The notes under the pieces are model-generated. The model was given only the letters and a program-made list of their open reading frames with translations, was not told the origin of the DNA and searched no databases. Below are positions 44,165-52,483 of a stretch of DNA of 64,000 nucleotides, piece by piece. The first letter of the stretch is position 1. Every line of letters starts with the position of its first letter. The stretch covers positions 91,059-155,058 of the forward strand of contig NZ_SOFL01000008.1 of the NCBI RefSeq assembly GCF_004402695.1, given 5' to 3'. This stretch comes from Cryobacterium adonitolivorans (GTDB lineage Bacteria > Actinomycetota > Actinomycetes > Actinomycetales > Microbacteriaceae). A program made the translations under genes and the position numbers.

Positions 44165-45343
44165 CTAAATGGCGTGGTCGACCCTGCGCGAACGCGCTAA
44201 TGGGGCCCGCATCCATCCGCGCACGGTGTCAGTCTTTGACTCAGTGAACGACGCAAAGACCGCCGCAAGAACTTCAAGGAAGACTACGATCGCGAGAAAC
44301 GCCAATATCGTCCAAGGGCCTGGCGTCCACCTGTCGGCAACGTCGGGGACGAGGACTGCGGACAGCAGAGCGACGATCGGCATGTGGATCGCATACAGCG
44401 AGAATGAGTAGTGGGCAGTGCCTGCCGCCGACGACAGAATGCGCCCGCTCGGCCCACTCCACGCCACGTCCACCACCAACGTGGCGGTGAGCGCGGCCGC
44501 AAAAAGAGCCACTAGCCACTTCCCGATCAAGGCCGGCAGGGGTCCCTCATGCGCGAAAACCATCGCTCCCAACGTCCCCAGCAGCGCCGCAATTCGAAGC
44601 ACGGCCAGCCTTCTTGACTGCATAGATCTGAGCAGTCCGACGATATCGTCGCGTTTCCATGCGACAGCGGCACCCGCCAGCCAGGCAGGAAATAGAAGTA
44701 AAGCCTCGCCACCAGCGATAAAGGCTGACGCGGCAAGAACCAGCGCAGCAACAAGGCGCATCCACCGTCCGGATGCGAACCCGAACACCAGCATTGCCGC
44801 TGGAAACATCACGTAGTACCAGAACTCGTATGGGATCGACCACAGCGGCATGTTCAGTCCGAAGATTGGAACGTGTATTCCGCCGAGAAATGCGACGGTG
44901 CCGAAAAAGCTTTCCAGAGAATACGTTGGATGCGAAGGCACTGCAGCGTAACGTCCCGCTTCGGCATAGATGTCGGCCGAGCTGAAGAAGTGTCTTCCCA
45001 CCAAGTCGATGAGAATGGTTAGCAGCAAAGCAGGAATGAGTACAAGCCACAGGCGGGTGAGTCTCGCTGACGCGTACCCGCCCCAGGTGAACGTACGTCG
45101 TTTCATGGCTCGAACGGCCCCGCCCCCGACCCAGAAACCGCTCATTACGAAGAAGACAATGACTGCTTCTGATCCGAGACTTGTGAACGCATACGCAATC
45201 GCACTTGCCGCCGAGTGGGGGATGTCCGCGTAGTCCTTGAAGAAGAGGACCCTAACGTGCCCCAAGACGACCAGGAGCGCTGAAACGGACCTGAGAAGGT
45301 CGAGCGCGCGATTCTGCATTTGTGGCTGCGCTCGGGTGTTCAT
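44165..45343 (-). CDS. Membrane acyltransferase, second in the operon
   Basis: A 392-residue acyltransferase-3-type protein: RALDLLRSVSALLVVLGHVRV at about 12-32 carries the family's R-x10-H pattern, followed by about ten membrane helices. The ATG at 45343 (MNTRAQ) is used because it overlaps the stop of an upstream 42-codon frame in an ATGA junction; the frame stays open to 45406 but lacks a better start. Twenty-seven bases separate it from the ligase gene. Confidence 0.87.
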   Translation of the reverse strand: MNTRAQPQMQNRALDLLRSVSALLVVLGHVRVLFFKDYADIPHSAASAIAYAFTSLGSEAVIVFFVMSGFWVGGGAVRAMKRRTFTWGGYASARLTRLWLVLIPALLLTILIDLVGRHFFSSADIYAEAGRYAAVPSHPTYSLESFFGTVAFLGGIHVPIFGLNMPLWSIPYEFWYYVMFPAAMLVFGFASGRWMRLVAALVLAASAFIAGGEALLLFPAWLAGAAVAWKRDDIVGLLRSMQSRRLAVLRIAALLGTLGAMVFAHEGPLPALIGKWLVALFAAALTATLVVDVAWSGPSGRILSSAAGTAHYSFSLYAIHMPIVALLSAVLVPDVADRWTPGPWTILAFLAIVVFLEVLAAVFASFTESKTDTVRGWMRAPLARSRRVDHAI

Positions 45344-45468
45344 ACTGCGACGCCCTTGAGCACGCCATAGTGCGCATCCTGCCACCCGAGCCGAGCACTG
45401 TCCCATGCGGTCCGCACAGTCGGCCTTAGTGCATCGATCCCTGTGCGATCAATTATCGCGACTGCCAT
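45340..45468 (-). CDS. 42-residue ORF translationally coupled to the acyltransferase
   Basis: Starts at the ATG at 45468 behind AAGGGGG, ends in a TGA that overlaps the acyltransferase ATG by four bases. The peptide begins MAVAIIDRTGIDALRP and ends GWQDAHYGVLKGVAV; it has no membrane segment. It could be a leader peptide that sets translation of the operon, a small protein, or the C-terminal stub of a lost glycosyltransferase. The ribosome-binding site and the overlap are the evidence; no homology is recognised. Confidence 0.6.
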   Translation of the reverse strand: MAVAIIDRTGIDALRPTVRTAWDSARLGWQDAHYGVLKGVAV

Positions 45469-46154
45469 CCATCCCCCTTACGTCGTGGTAGCTACCCCCC
45501 GAACGAGTGTATAGGCACGATGTTTCGACGCCGTGACGTGCAAGTGACACGTTGACGGGTCTGGACCGTGGCCTCGATCAAAAAGGTCGCCGAGGCCAGG
45601 CGTTGCGCATGAGCCGGCCGCGCCCGCAACGATGGCAATTTGCAGAGCGTGGGAAAGCGTTCCAACAGCTGCCTCACGGTGCGCCACTCCGGCGCCCACA
45701 CCCACCCAATTCTTTGGTGTTGCCGTCCACGCCGCCTGCCGTCAACCGGCCGTTCACCTACCGGTCTCGCAGGCCGTGGGCATCTTCGCCAGCACCGACG
45801 AACAGGCGGCCATGGGCCAGGCCCTCGCCGTGGAGAAGTCCTACCTGCCGGTGCGAGGCGACGGCGGTACCCCCGACGGCGCCCCGGCTATGGACGACAT
45901 CGAGATCCTCACGCCCGACCTCGATGTAATCAACGACACGAAGGTCGCTGCCGTCGCGCGGTTCAATGAGCTCTTCCGGTAGAGCCCGTGGAACGGGATT
46001 CCCCTGTTCTCGCCGACTCTCCTGCCGCCGCGAGCGGATGCCCGGCGCATCGTCGCCGGCATCGACCTGTTCTACGAGTCCGTCACGCAGGCCGGTCTCG
46101 TCCCGACCCCGTGAGCCGTCGAGACCCCCGCACGCCAACCTGCCAAGCACTCCC
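45469..46154. other. Decayed coding region of unknown origin
   Basis: No intact gene is seen. On the plus strand a frame at about 45740-45982 reads protein-like (QAVGIFASTDEQAAMGQALAV ... MDDIEILTPDLDVIN ... ARFNELFR, stop 45980-45982), and after a break at about 45985 another frame continues (GIPLFSPTLLPPRADARR ... FYESVTQAGLVPTP) to a stop near 46114. The two look like neighbouring or split pieces of degraded genes. I cannot name the family. The 5' part next to 45480 should hold the promoter of the polysaccharide operon. Confidence 0.45.
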
Positions 46155-46640
46155 CTACGACCGCGGTTTGATCTCGTCGGTGATGTCGGCGACCGTGGCG
46201 CCGTAGGCGGCGATCAACGCGTCGGCGTCGACGAACGCCGAGTAGCCGTGCTCCCCGGCGCCCATCGCCACCCGGGTTCCGCGCATCCGCTCGTCGGCGA
46301 ACACCGGCCAGGGGGTGCTGCTGCCCAGCGGCGTGATGGTGCCACGCGCATACCCGGTCGCGGCCAGAGCGAGGTCTTCGTGCGGCAGTGACAGCTTGTT
46401 CACGCCCACCAGCGCGCGCAGCTTAGCCCAGCTGATCTGCCGGTCGCCGGGCACCAGCACGAAGATGTAGTCGCCGTCATGGCGTTTCACCACGAGCGAC
46501 TTGACGATGCCGGCCGGCTCGAGCCCCAGCAGCCGGGCGGCGCTCTCGAGGCTGTCCGCGGCGGGACGCTCGACGATGTCGATGTCGAGTCCGCGCGCCC
46601 GCGCATCCGTTTCAACCCGTTCGCGTCCTGTGTCAGCCAT
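46155..46640 (-). CDS. YbaK/EbsC-family Cys-tRNA(Pro) deacylase-like protein
   Basis: A 161-residue single-domain editing enzyme expected to hydrolyse mischarged aminoacyl-tRNA. It shows the family pattern IVKSLVVKRHDGDYIFVLVPGD (with the conserved Lys), SWAKLRALVGVNKLSL and the Gly-rich GYARGTITPLGS loop. ATG at 46640 (MADTGRERV) is chosen over 46655. It follows the GH13 gene on the same strand by 32 bases and may be cotranscribed. Exact tRNA substrate is inferred from the family. Confidence 0.85.
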   Translation of the reverse strand: MADTGRERVETDARARGLDIDIVERPAADSLESAARLLGLEPAGIVKSLVVKRHDGDYIFVLVPGDRQISWAKLRALVGVNKLSLPHEDLALAATGYARGTITPLGSSTPWPVFADERMRGTRVAMGAGEHGYSAFVDADALIAAYGATVADITDEIKPRS

Positions 46641-46672
46641 ACCACAGTAAATCACGCGAGCCGCTGCGGACG

Positions 46673-47959
46673 TCAGCCGAAGACCGCCCAGCCGTGCGCC
46701 GGAACCGTGAACCCGGCGGGACCGGCCGCGGCCGTGCCGGCCAGTCGCTGGGCGGCATCCGTGTCGACCCGCAGGATCTCGTCACCGAGATTGAGCGCGA
46801 CGACCAGGTGGTGGCTGCCGTCGTTCACCTCGATCACGTAGCCAGTGTTGGTCAGGGCGAGCGGCCGGCTCGTGGCCGTGTGCAGCCATGGGTGCCGACG
46901 GCGCAGCCCGATCAGCTCCTGGTGCAGCACGAACGACTCCGTACCAGCGGTGTCGGCCGGGTCCAGGTCGACGGCGCTCAACGGGTAGGCGGGGCGGACG
47001 GCGTCGTCGCCGCCGGCCCGCTGCTCCTTCACGGCGCGTAGCCCGCGCTCGTCGCCGTAGTAGATCGCCGGGGTGCCGCCCAGGGTGAGCAGCAGCACCA
47101 GGGCGTGCGGGTGGTGGCGCTCGTCGTGGATCTGGCTGGCCAGCCGGGTCACGTCGTGGTTGCCGATGAAGGTGTACGGCACGAACGCGCCGAGGAACGC
47201 CGTGTGCCGGGTGAGCGCCCAGTCCAATTCGAAGAAGTTAACCTCGTTCAGCGCGTGCCAGATCGCCTGCCAGAGTTCGTACTGGGTAACGGTGTCGACC
47301 CCGGATGCGGCGACGAAGCCGGCGTAGTCGCCGTGCAACACCTCGCCCATCACGTACACCTGGGGGTGCCGCTCGCGCACCCGTGGCAGCACGTTCGCCC
47401 AGAACGCGGCGGGCATCGCGTAGGCGGCGTCGAGTCGCCAAGCATCGATTCCCCGGTCGAGCCAGTGGGTCATCACGTCGATGACGAGGGCGATGACAGC
47501 TGGAGTGTCGTGGTCGAGCGTCACCAGGGCGTCGTGCCCCTCGAAGGCCACCAGCTCGCCGGCCGGCGTGCGGCGGAACAAGGCGTTCTCGGCCGCGGCC
47601 GGGTCGGCGAGCGCGGCGACCAGCGGAGCGAAGTCCCGGCCCACGTGGTTGAACACTCCGTCGAGCATCACCCGGATGCCGCGCCGGTGGCATTCGGCGA
47701 TGAGGTGCTCGAGGTCGGCGGTGTCGCCGAGCCGCGGGTCGACTCGGAAGTAGTCGGTGGTGTCGTAGCCGTGCGTGCGCGAGGCGAACACCGGGCCCAG
47801 GGCCAGCCCATTGGCGCCGAGGTCGAGCAAGTAGTCCAGCCACGACTCGATCTGCCGCAGCCGGTGGGTGGGCGTGCGGTCGGCGCCGGTGGTGTCCGCT
47901 CCGACGAAGCCGAGCGGGTACACGTGCCACCAGATCACGTGTTCGGTCCAGTCAGCCAC
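46673..47959 (-). CDS. Glycoside hydrolase family 13 enzyme (alpha-amylase type)
   Basis: A 428-residue cytosolic GH13 protein. The four conserved regions are present: region I DGVFNHVG, region II with nucleophile Asp in AWRLDAAY (about 176), region III with acid/base Glu in YVMGEVLHGD (about 204), and region IV FIGNHDVTRL (about 266). A short beta-sandwich ends the protein. The GTG at 47959 (MADWTEHVIWWHVYP) lies 5 bases after TACAGT on the minus strand (47970-47965), consistent with a leaderless start. Likely acts on alpha-glucans or maltodextrins; specificity unknown. Confidence 0.9.
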   Translation of the reverse strand: MADWTEHVIWWHVYPLGFVGADTTGADRTPTHRLRQIESWLDYLLDLGANGLALGPVFASRTHGYDTTDYFRVDPRLGDTADLEHLIAECHRRGIRVMLDGVFNHVGRDFAPLVAALADPAAAENALFRRTPAGELVAFEGHDALVTLDHDTPAVIALVIDVMTHWLDRGIDAWRLDAAYAMPAAFWANVLPRVRERHPQVYVMGEVLHGDYAGFVAASGVDTVTQYELWQAIWHALNEVNFFELDWALTRHTAFLGAFVPYTFIGNHDVTRLASQIHDERHHPHALVLLLTLGGTPAIYYGDERGLRAVKEQRAGGDDAVRPAYPLSAVDLDPADTAGTESFVLHQELIGLRRRHPWLHTATSRPLALTNTGYVIEVNDGSHHLVVALNLGDEILRVDTDAAQRLAGTAAAGPAGFTVPAHGWAVFG

Positions 47960-47990
47960 ATTCGACTGTATCGCGGCGGGTGGGTCGCCG

Positions 47991-48047
47991 GGTCTCGGCA
48001 AGCTCGACCAACGGATGAGCTCGACCAAAGGATGGGCTCGACCACCG
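47991..48047. repeat. Dispersed repeat with 17-bp tandem units
   Basis: GGTCTCGGCA followed by AGCTCGACCAACGGATG (48001-48017), AGCTCGACCAAAGGATG (48018-48034) and a partial third unit GGCTCGACCACCG (48035-48047). The same core is at 8306-8334. It lies between the GH13 start and the tRNA gene. Confidence 0.7.
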
Positions 48048-48075
48048 AAACGGCGGGAGCAGCGGGGAAAGAGAG

Positions 48076-48148
48076 GGCCGCCTATCAGAATCGAACTGAT
48101 GACCTATTCATTACGAGTGAATCGCTCTACCAACTGAGCTAAGGCGGC
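48076..48148 (-). tRNA. tRNA-Thr (anticodon CGT)
   Basis: A complete cloverleaf on the minus strand: acceptor stem GCCGCCT/AGGCGGC, D-arm GCTC-AGTTGGTA-GAGC, anticodon arm ATTCA-CTCGTAA-TGAAT with anticodon CGT, and T-arm ATCAG-TTCGATT-CTGAT. It reads ACG codons. CCA is not encoded. Confidence 0.95.
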
Positions 48149-48200
48149 GTGAGACCGAATACTTCCTTACGAAAGACGCGCGGCGACACAGCATCAAAGC

Positions 48201-48839
48201 TTAGTCGATCGGGGACGTCACGGAGTACAGCTCACGGAAGGACTTGGCGACCCAGGCCGACAACGGGGTGCGGTCATCCGCTTCGGCCCAGCACCGCCAG
48301 GCATGCCGGGTGGCGGCCATGGCGATCAGGGTGACCAGCAGCGCCCGCTGGGCGAGGGCCCGCGGGTCCTCGGCGAGGTGCGGGTCGTCCGCGGCTAGCC
48401 GGCGCTCGACGATTGCCTGCAGGCCGGCTTCGAAGTTGCGCAGGGTGGCCATCCGCATGGTGAAGAGGTAGCTGTTCTCTTTCATCACCGAGCGACGCAG
48501 CTCATGGATCTCCCTGTCCCCGTCGGTGTTCTGCAGGCTCCGGCTGATCAGCCCGGCCAGGTCGGTCATGACGTGAACGTCGGGTCCGCCGGCGACGAAC
48601 CGCTCGATGTCGGCGTCGCAGGCCAACTCGAGCTCATCGCCGATCAGGGCGGAATCCTTGGAGGCGAAGTAGTTGAAGAAGGTGCGCGGCGAGATCTCGG
48701 CGAACCGGCTGATCTCCTCGACGGTCACCTTGTCGATGCTTCGCTCGGCGCAGAGTGTGAGCACGGCGCGCTGGATTTCCCGGCGGGTGGCCCGGCGCTT
48801 GCGCTCGCGCAGGCCCAGTTCGTCAGGTGCAGCGTCCAT
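48201..48839 (-). CDS. TetR-family transcriptional regulator
   Basis: A 212-residue repressor-type protein. The N-terminal helix-turn-helix (about 20-66: REIQRAVLTLCAERSIDKVTVEEISRFAEISPRTFFNYF, seen across that range) is classic TetR, followed by an alpha-helical ligand-binding domain with MKENSYLFTMRM. It starts 3 bases after the hydrolase stop on the same strand, so the two are cotranscribed and the regulator may control that operon. Ligand unknown. Confidence 0.9.
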   Translation of the reverse strand: MDAAPDELGLRERKRRATRREIQRAVLTLCAERSIDKVTVEEISRFAEISPRTFFNYFASKDSALIGDELELACDADIERFVAGGPDVHVMTDLAGLISRSLQNTDGDREIHELRRSVMKENSYLFTMRMATLRNFEAGLQAIVERRLAADDPHLAEDPRALAQRALLVTLIAMAATRHAWRCWAEADDRTPLSAWVAKSFRELYSVTSPID

Positions 48840-48842
48840 TTG

Positions 48843-50375
48843 TCAACACATTGGGTCGGCCGCGGGCACGGTGCCGTCGATCAGGTACCGGTCGACGGCG
48901 TCGTTGACGCAGGAGTTGGACTTGTTGTACGCCGTGTGGCCTTCGCCCTCGTAGGTGACGAGCTGGCCGCTGTCGAGCTGCGCGGCCAGGTTCTGCGCCC
49001 ACACGTAGGGGGTGGCCGGGTCGTTCGTGGTACCCACGACGAGGATTGGGGCCGCGCCGGTGGCGTGGATCTCCTGGCGCTCCCCGGTGAAGGCGTACGG
49101 CCAGCTGGAGCAGGAGATGTCGCCGTAGGCCATGTACTTGCCGATGGTGGGGGCGATCTGCTCGATCTGGGCGGCCTCGGCGCGCATGGCGGCGAGGTCA
49201 TCGTTGTAGGAGTAGTCCAGGCAGTTGATCGCCGTGAACGCCTCGGTGGAGTTGTCGCGGTAGCTGCCGTCGGCGTTGCGGCCGTTGTACCCGTCAGCGA
49301 ATTGCATGGCGCCGTCGGCGCTGCCCTGCAGCACGCCCTCGAACATGTCGCTGAGGTTGGTCCACGCCGTCGCCTGGTACAGCGGGTAGATGATCGCGGT
49401 GAGCAAAGCGTTCGCCCCGAGCTGGCGGCCGTCGGTGGCGGTGATCGGGCTGGCGTCCACCGACGCCAGCAGCGCCGAGATGGTGGCCATGGCGTCGTCG
49501 ACGGTGCCGTTGAACGGGCACGCCGAGCCCGCCAGGCAGTCGGTGAGGTAAGCGCGCAGGGCATTCTCGAAGCCCAGCGCCTGGGTGCTGGTCACCTCGA
49601 AGTTGCTGGTGGACGGGTCGAGGGCGCCGTCGAGCACGAGCCGGCCGACCTTGTCGGGGTAGAGCTCGGCGTAGGTGGCGCCCAGGAAGGTGCCGTAGGA
49701 GAAGCCCAGGTAGTTGAGCTGGGTGTCGCCGAGCACCGCGCGCATCAGGTCGAGGTCTCGGGCGGCGCTGCGGGTGTCGACCTGGCCGAGCAGGGCGCCC
49801 GTCTCGTCGGTGCAGGATGCGGAGAAATCGGTGGCGCTGGCCTCCAGCTCCTGGACCCAGGCGTCGCTGCCGCGCTCGGCGTCGGCGATTCCGTAGAGGT
49901 ATTCGTCCATCTGCGCGGGTTTGTAACAGGCCACGGCCGAAGAGCGGCCGACCCCGCGCGGGTCGAACCCGACGATGTCGTAGCGTTCCTGCAGGGCAGC
50001 GTCGGTGGCGTAGTCGACAGAGGTCTTGACGAATTCGTAGCCGGAACCGCCGGGACCACCTGGGTTCAGCAGCAACGACCCGAGCCGGTCGCCGGTCGCC
50101 GGCTGACGCACCAGGGCGAGGTCGACCGAGCCGGCGGCAGGGTCCTTCCAGTCCAGCGGAGCCGTCACGGTGCTGCACTGCATGCCGTCGTCGCAGTCGG
50201 ACCAGGCCAGCACCTGGCTGTAGAACGGCTCGAGCGGCGCGTCGACCTTTTCGCCGGTGGACGTGGAGGTGGACGGTACGGGCTGGGGCATGAACCACGG
50301 CACGCAGCCGGTCAGGCCGAGCGTCACTGCCACCGCGGCCGCGATGGTCGTGAATACACGGGTGCGCTGGGTCAC
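48843..50375 (-). CDS. Lipoprotein alpha/beta hydrolase, TAP-like (tripeptidyl aminopeptidase type)
   Basis: A 510-residue secreted hydrolase. The start MTQRTRVFTTIAAAVAVTLGLTGC is a lipoprotein signal with the lipobox LTGC (Cys about 24). The alpha/beta-hydrolase core has GGPGGSG (oxyanion), nucleophile Ser in GFSYGTFLGATYAELYP, Asp in VGTTNDPATPY and His in GEGHTAYNKSNSCV, which belongs to the TAP C-terminal domain; several Cys pairs suggest disulfides. It probably cleaves peptides or esters outside the cell. The next gene is its TetR-type regulator. Confidence 0.9.
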   Translation of the reverse strand: MTQRTRVFTTIAAAVAVTLGLTGCVPWFMPQPVPSTSTSTGEKVDAPLEPFYSQVLAWSDCDDGMQCSTVTAPLDWKDPAAGSVDLALVRQPATGDRLGSLLLNPGGPGGSGYEFVKTSVDYATDAALQERYDIVGFDPRGVGRSSAVACYKPAQMDEYLYGIADAERGSDAWVQELEASATDFSASCTDETGALLGQVDTRSAARDLDLMRAVLGDTQLNYLGFSYGTFLGATYAELYPDKVGRLVLDGALDPSTSNFEVTSTQALGFENALRAYLTDCLAGSACPFNGTVDDAMATISALLASVDASPITATDGRQLGANALLTAIIYPLYQATAWTNLSDMFEGVLQGSADGAMQFADGYNGRNADGSYRDNSTEAFTAINCLDYSYNDDLAAMRAEAAQIEQIAPTIGKYMAYGDISCSSWPYAFTGERQEIHATGAAPILVVGTTNDPATPYVWAQNLAAQLDSGQLVTYEGEGHTAYNKSNSCVNDAVDRYLIDGTVPAADPMC

Positions 50376-50421
50376 TGGGTTCCTCTTCTCTGGTGAATCC
50401 TGTGTGTTGCTGCGGTTGCCG

Positions 50422-51630
50422 TCACCGGCGGATCATCGACACCAGCATGGCTTCGAGGGCCAGCGCGGGTGCCACGTTCGCTTCAATTCTCTGCCGGGCC
50501 AGGGCGATCGCATCCATCGTGGCCACGGTGGTCGCCGGGGGGCACGCCCCGGCGGCCCGGCGCAATTCGGGGAGCAGTTCGAGGTTGATGATGGTGTTGT
50601 CCCGGCCCAGCTGCATCATCATCACGTCGCGGTACAACGACGTGAGGTCCACCAGGATGCGGTCGATACCGTCGCGCAGGCTCCGGGTCGCGCGGCGTTT
50701 CTGGTCGTCTTCGAGGTTCTTGATCTGGCTGCGGAGCGCGGGCGGGACCGACTGGCCGGGTTCCACGCCGAGCGAGCGCAGTACGCCCTCGCGTTCGGCG
50801 GCATCCCGTTCGATGGTGATCGCCTTGGCGTCGTCACCGGCGATGGCCAGCAGCCGGGCGGCGGCGTTGACGGCGGTGGACACCCCGGTGAGTCCGAGGG
50901 CGGCGCGGAGGGTTTCCTCGCGTCGGGCCCTCGCTTCGGCGTTGGTGGCGAGCCGCAGGGCCATGCCGATGTGGCTCTGCGCCTCGCGGGCGGCCCGTTC
51001 GGCGATGGCCGGCTCCACGCCGGTGCGACGGATGAGCAGCTCGGCCACGGCGTCGATGCTCGGCACCCGCAGGCGCACGGTGCGCACCCGGGAGCGGATG
51101 GTGGGCAGCAGGTCGGCCTCGCTGGGGGCGCAGAGGATCCAGACGGTGCGTTCCGGCGGCTCCTCGAGGGCTTTGAGGAGCACGTTGGAGGTGCGCTCCA
51201 CCATGCGGTCGGCGTCTTCGACGACCACCACGCGGTAGCGGCCCACCGATGGGGAGTACTGCGAGCGGGCCACGGCCTCCTTGACGGAGTCCATCTTGAT
51301 GATCACGCCCTCGGTGCTGAGCACGGTGAGGTCGGGGTGGGTGCGCGCGTCGACGAGCCTTCTCGTGGACTCGTCGCCCTGCGGCGTGCCGGGACTGAGC
51401 AGCGCGGTCGCGAACGCGAACGCGAGGTTGGAGCGGCCGGAGCCGGGCGGCCCGGTGATCAGCCAGGCGTGGGTCATCGACGATGAGGTGCTGCGGCCGG
51501 CGGCGGTCGTGGCCGCATCCGTGGCGGCGTCGGGGCGCTCCAGTGTGGCGACCGCTCCCGGGCGCTCTGCGGCGGCACGGAAGATGGCGATCGCGTCTGC
51601 TTGACCCGTCAGGTCATCCCACACTGCCAT
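50422..51630 (-). CDS. holB: DNA polymerase III subunit delta'
   Basis: A 402-residue clamp-loader subunit. The AAA+ N-terminal domain has the P-loop variant GPPGSGRSNLAFAFATAL (about 58-75), a sensor region (VVVVEDADRMVERTSNVLLKALEEPPERT) which is the delta' signature, and the C-terminal collar domain. The P-loop Lys is replaced by Arg (GSGRS), so this subunit is likely not an active ATPase, as in several bacteria. It follows tmk on the same strand with a 193-base gap and probably belongs to the topA-tmk-holB transcription unit. Confidence 0.92.
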   Translation of the reverse strand: MAVWDDLTGQADAIAIFRAAAERPGAVATLERPDAATDAATTAAGRSTSSSMTHAWLITGPPGSGRSNLAFAFATALLSPGTPQGDESTRRLVDARTHPDLTVLSTEGVIIKMDSVKEAVARSQYSPSVGRYRVVVVEDADRMVERTSNVLLKALEEPPERTVWILCAPSEADLLPTIRSRVRTVRLRVPSIDAVAELLIRRTGVEPAIAERAAREAQSHIGMALRLATNAEARARREETLRAALGLTGVSTAVNAAARLLAIAGDDAKAITIERDAAEREGVLRSLGVEPGQSVPPALRSQIKNLEDDQKRRATRSLRDGIDRILVDLTSLYRDVMMMQLGRDNTIINLELLPELRRAAGACPPATTVATMDAIALARQRIEANVAPALALEAMLVSMIRR

Positions 51631-51823
51631 TCACCAAGGCTACCCGGCGCCGGTGACGGCCGGGTGCGGTTGTCCCGCCCGACGAGTGGCCAGATGAGGC
51701 CCGTTGGATACCCGCCACGCGGCCTCAAGGGTCATCTCGCGATAGTGCGCCCGGGCGAGAGGGCAGTTGGGGCCCGTTGCCGGGCGCGAACTGGGCCTCT
51801 TCTGCCCTGTCGGGGCGCGGCGG

Positions 51824-52483
51824 CTAGAGCAGGGCGGCGACGCGGGTGCGGATGAACGTGGCGAGCTCGTCGACCGGCAACGACGCATCCAACACCAGGA
51901 ACCGGTCGGGCTCGGCGGCGGCAAGGTCGAGGAAAGCGGCGCGCACACGGGCGTGGAACTCGCTCTTCTCGGCTTCGAGCCTGTCGAACCGCTTGTTCGC
52001 GGCGTCGAGGCGGCCGCGGGCGGCGGTCTCGTCGAGGTCGAGAAGCAGGGTGAGGTGCGGCAGCAGCCCCTCGACCGCCCAGAGCGAGAGGTCGCGCACC
52101 TCGGTGCCGCCGAGCACCCGACCGGCGCCCTGGTAGGCGACGGAGGAGTCGAGGTAGCGGTCCTGGATGACGATTTCGCCGCGGGCCAGCGCCGGGCGCA
52201 CCAGGGTGCCGATGTGCTGGGCCCGGTCGGCGGCGTAGAGCAGGGCCTCGGCGCGGGGCGTGACCTCTCCGCGGTGGTGCAGCACGATCTCGCGGATGGC
52301 GACGCCCACCTCGGTGCCGCCGGGCTCGCGGGTGCGCACCACGGTGCGCCCCTGGGCCTGCAGCCACTCGCCGAGCAGCTCTGCCTGGGTGCTCTTGCCC
52401 GACCCGTCGCCACCCTCGAGGGTGATGAACAGGCCGGGCGCCGTCGATTCCGTCAGCGGAGCGGTTGGTGCTGTGCTGCTCAC
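51824..52483 (-). CDS. tmk: Thymidylate kinase
   Basis: A 219-residue dTMP kinase making dTDP for DNA synthesis. The P-loop is GGDGSGKSTQ (about 24-33), the DRx motif DRYLDSSVAYQGAGR lies at about 110 and the LID region AAEPDRFL near the end; REPGGTEVG is also family-typical. The GTG start at 52483 overlaps the topA stop by four bases (GTGA), so translation is coupled to topA. A hairpin around 51764-51796 in the following gap may attenuate read-through into holB. Confidence 0.95.
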   Translation of the reverse strand: MSSTAPTAPLTESTAPGLFITLEGGDGSGKSTQAELLGEWLQAQGRTVVRTREPGGTEVGVAIREIVLHHRGEVTPRAEALLYAADRAQHIGTLVRPALARGEIVIQDRYLDSSVAYQGAGRVLGGTEVRDLSLWAVEGLLPHLTLLLDLDETAARGRLDAANKRFDRLEAEKSEFHARVRAAFLDLAAAEPDRFLVLDASLPVDELATFIRTRVAALL

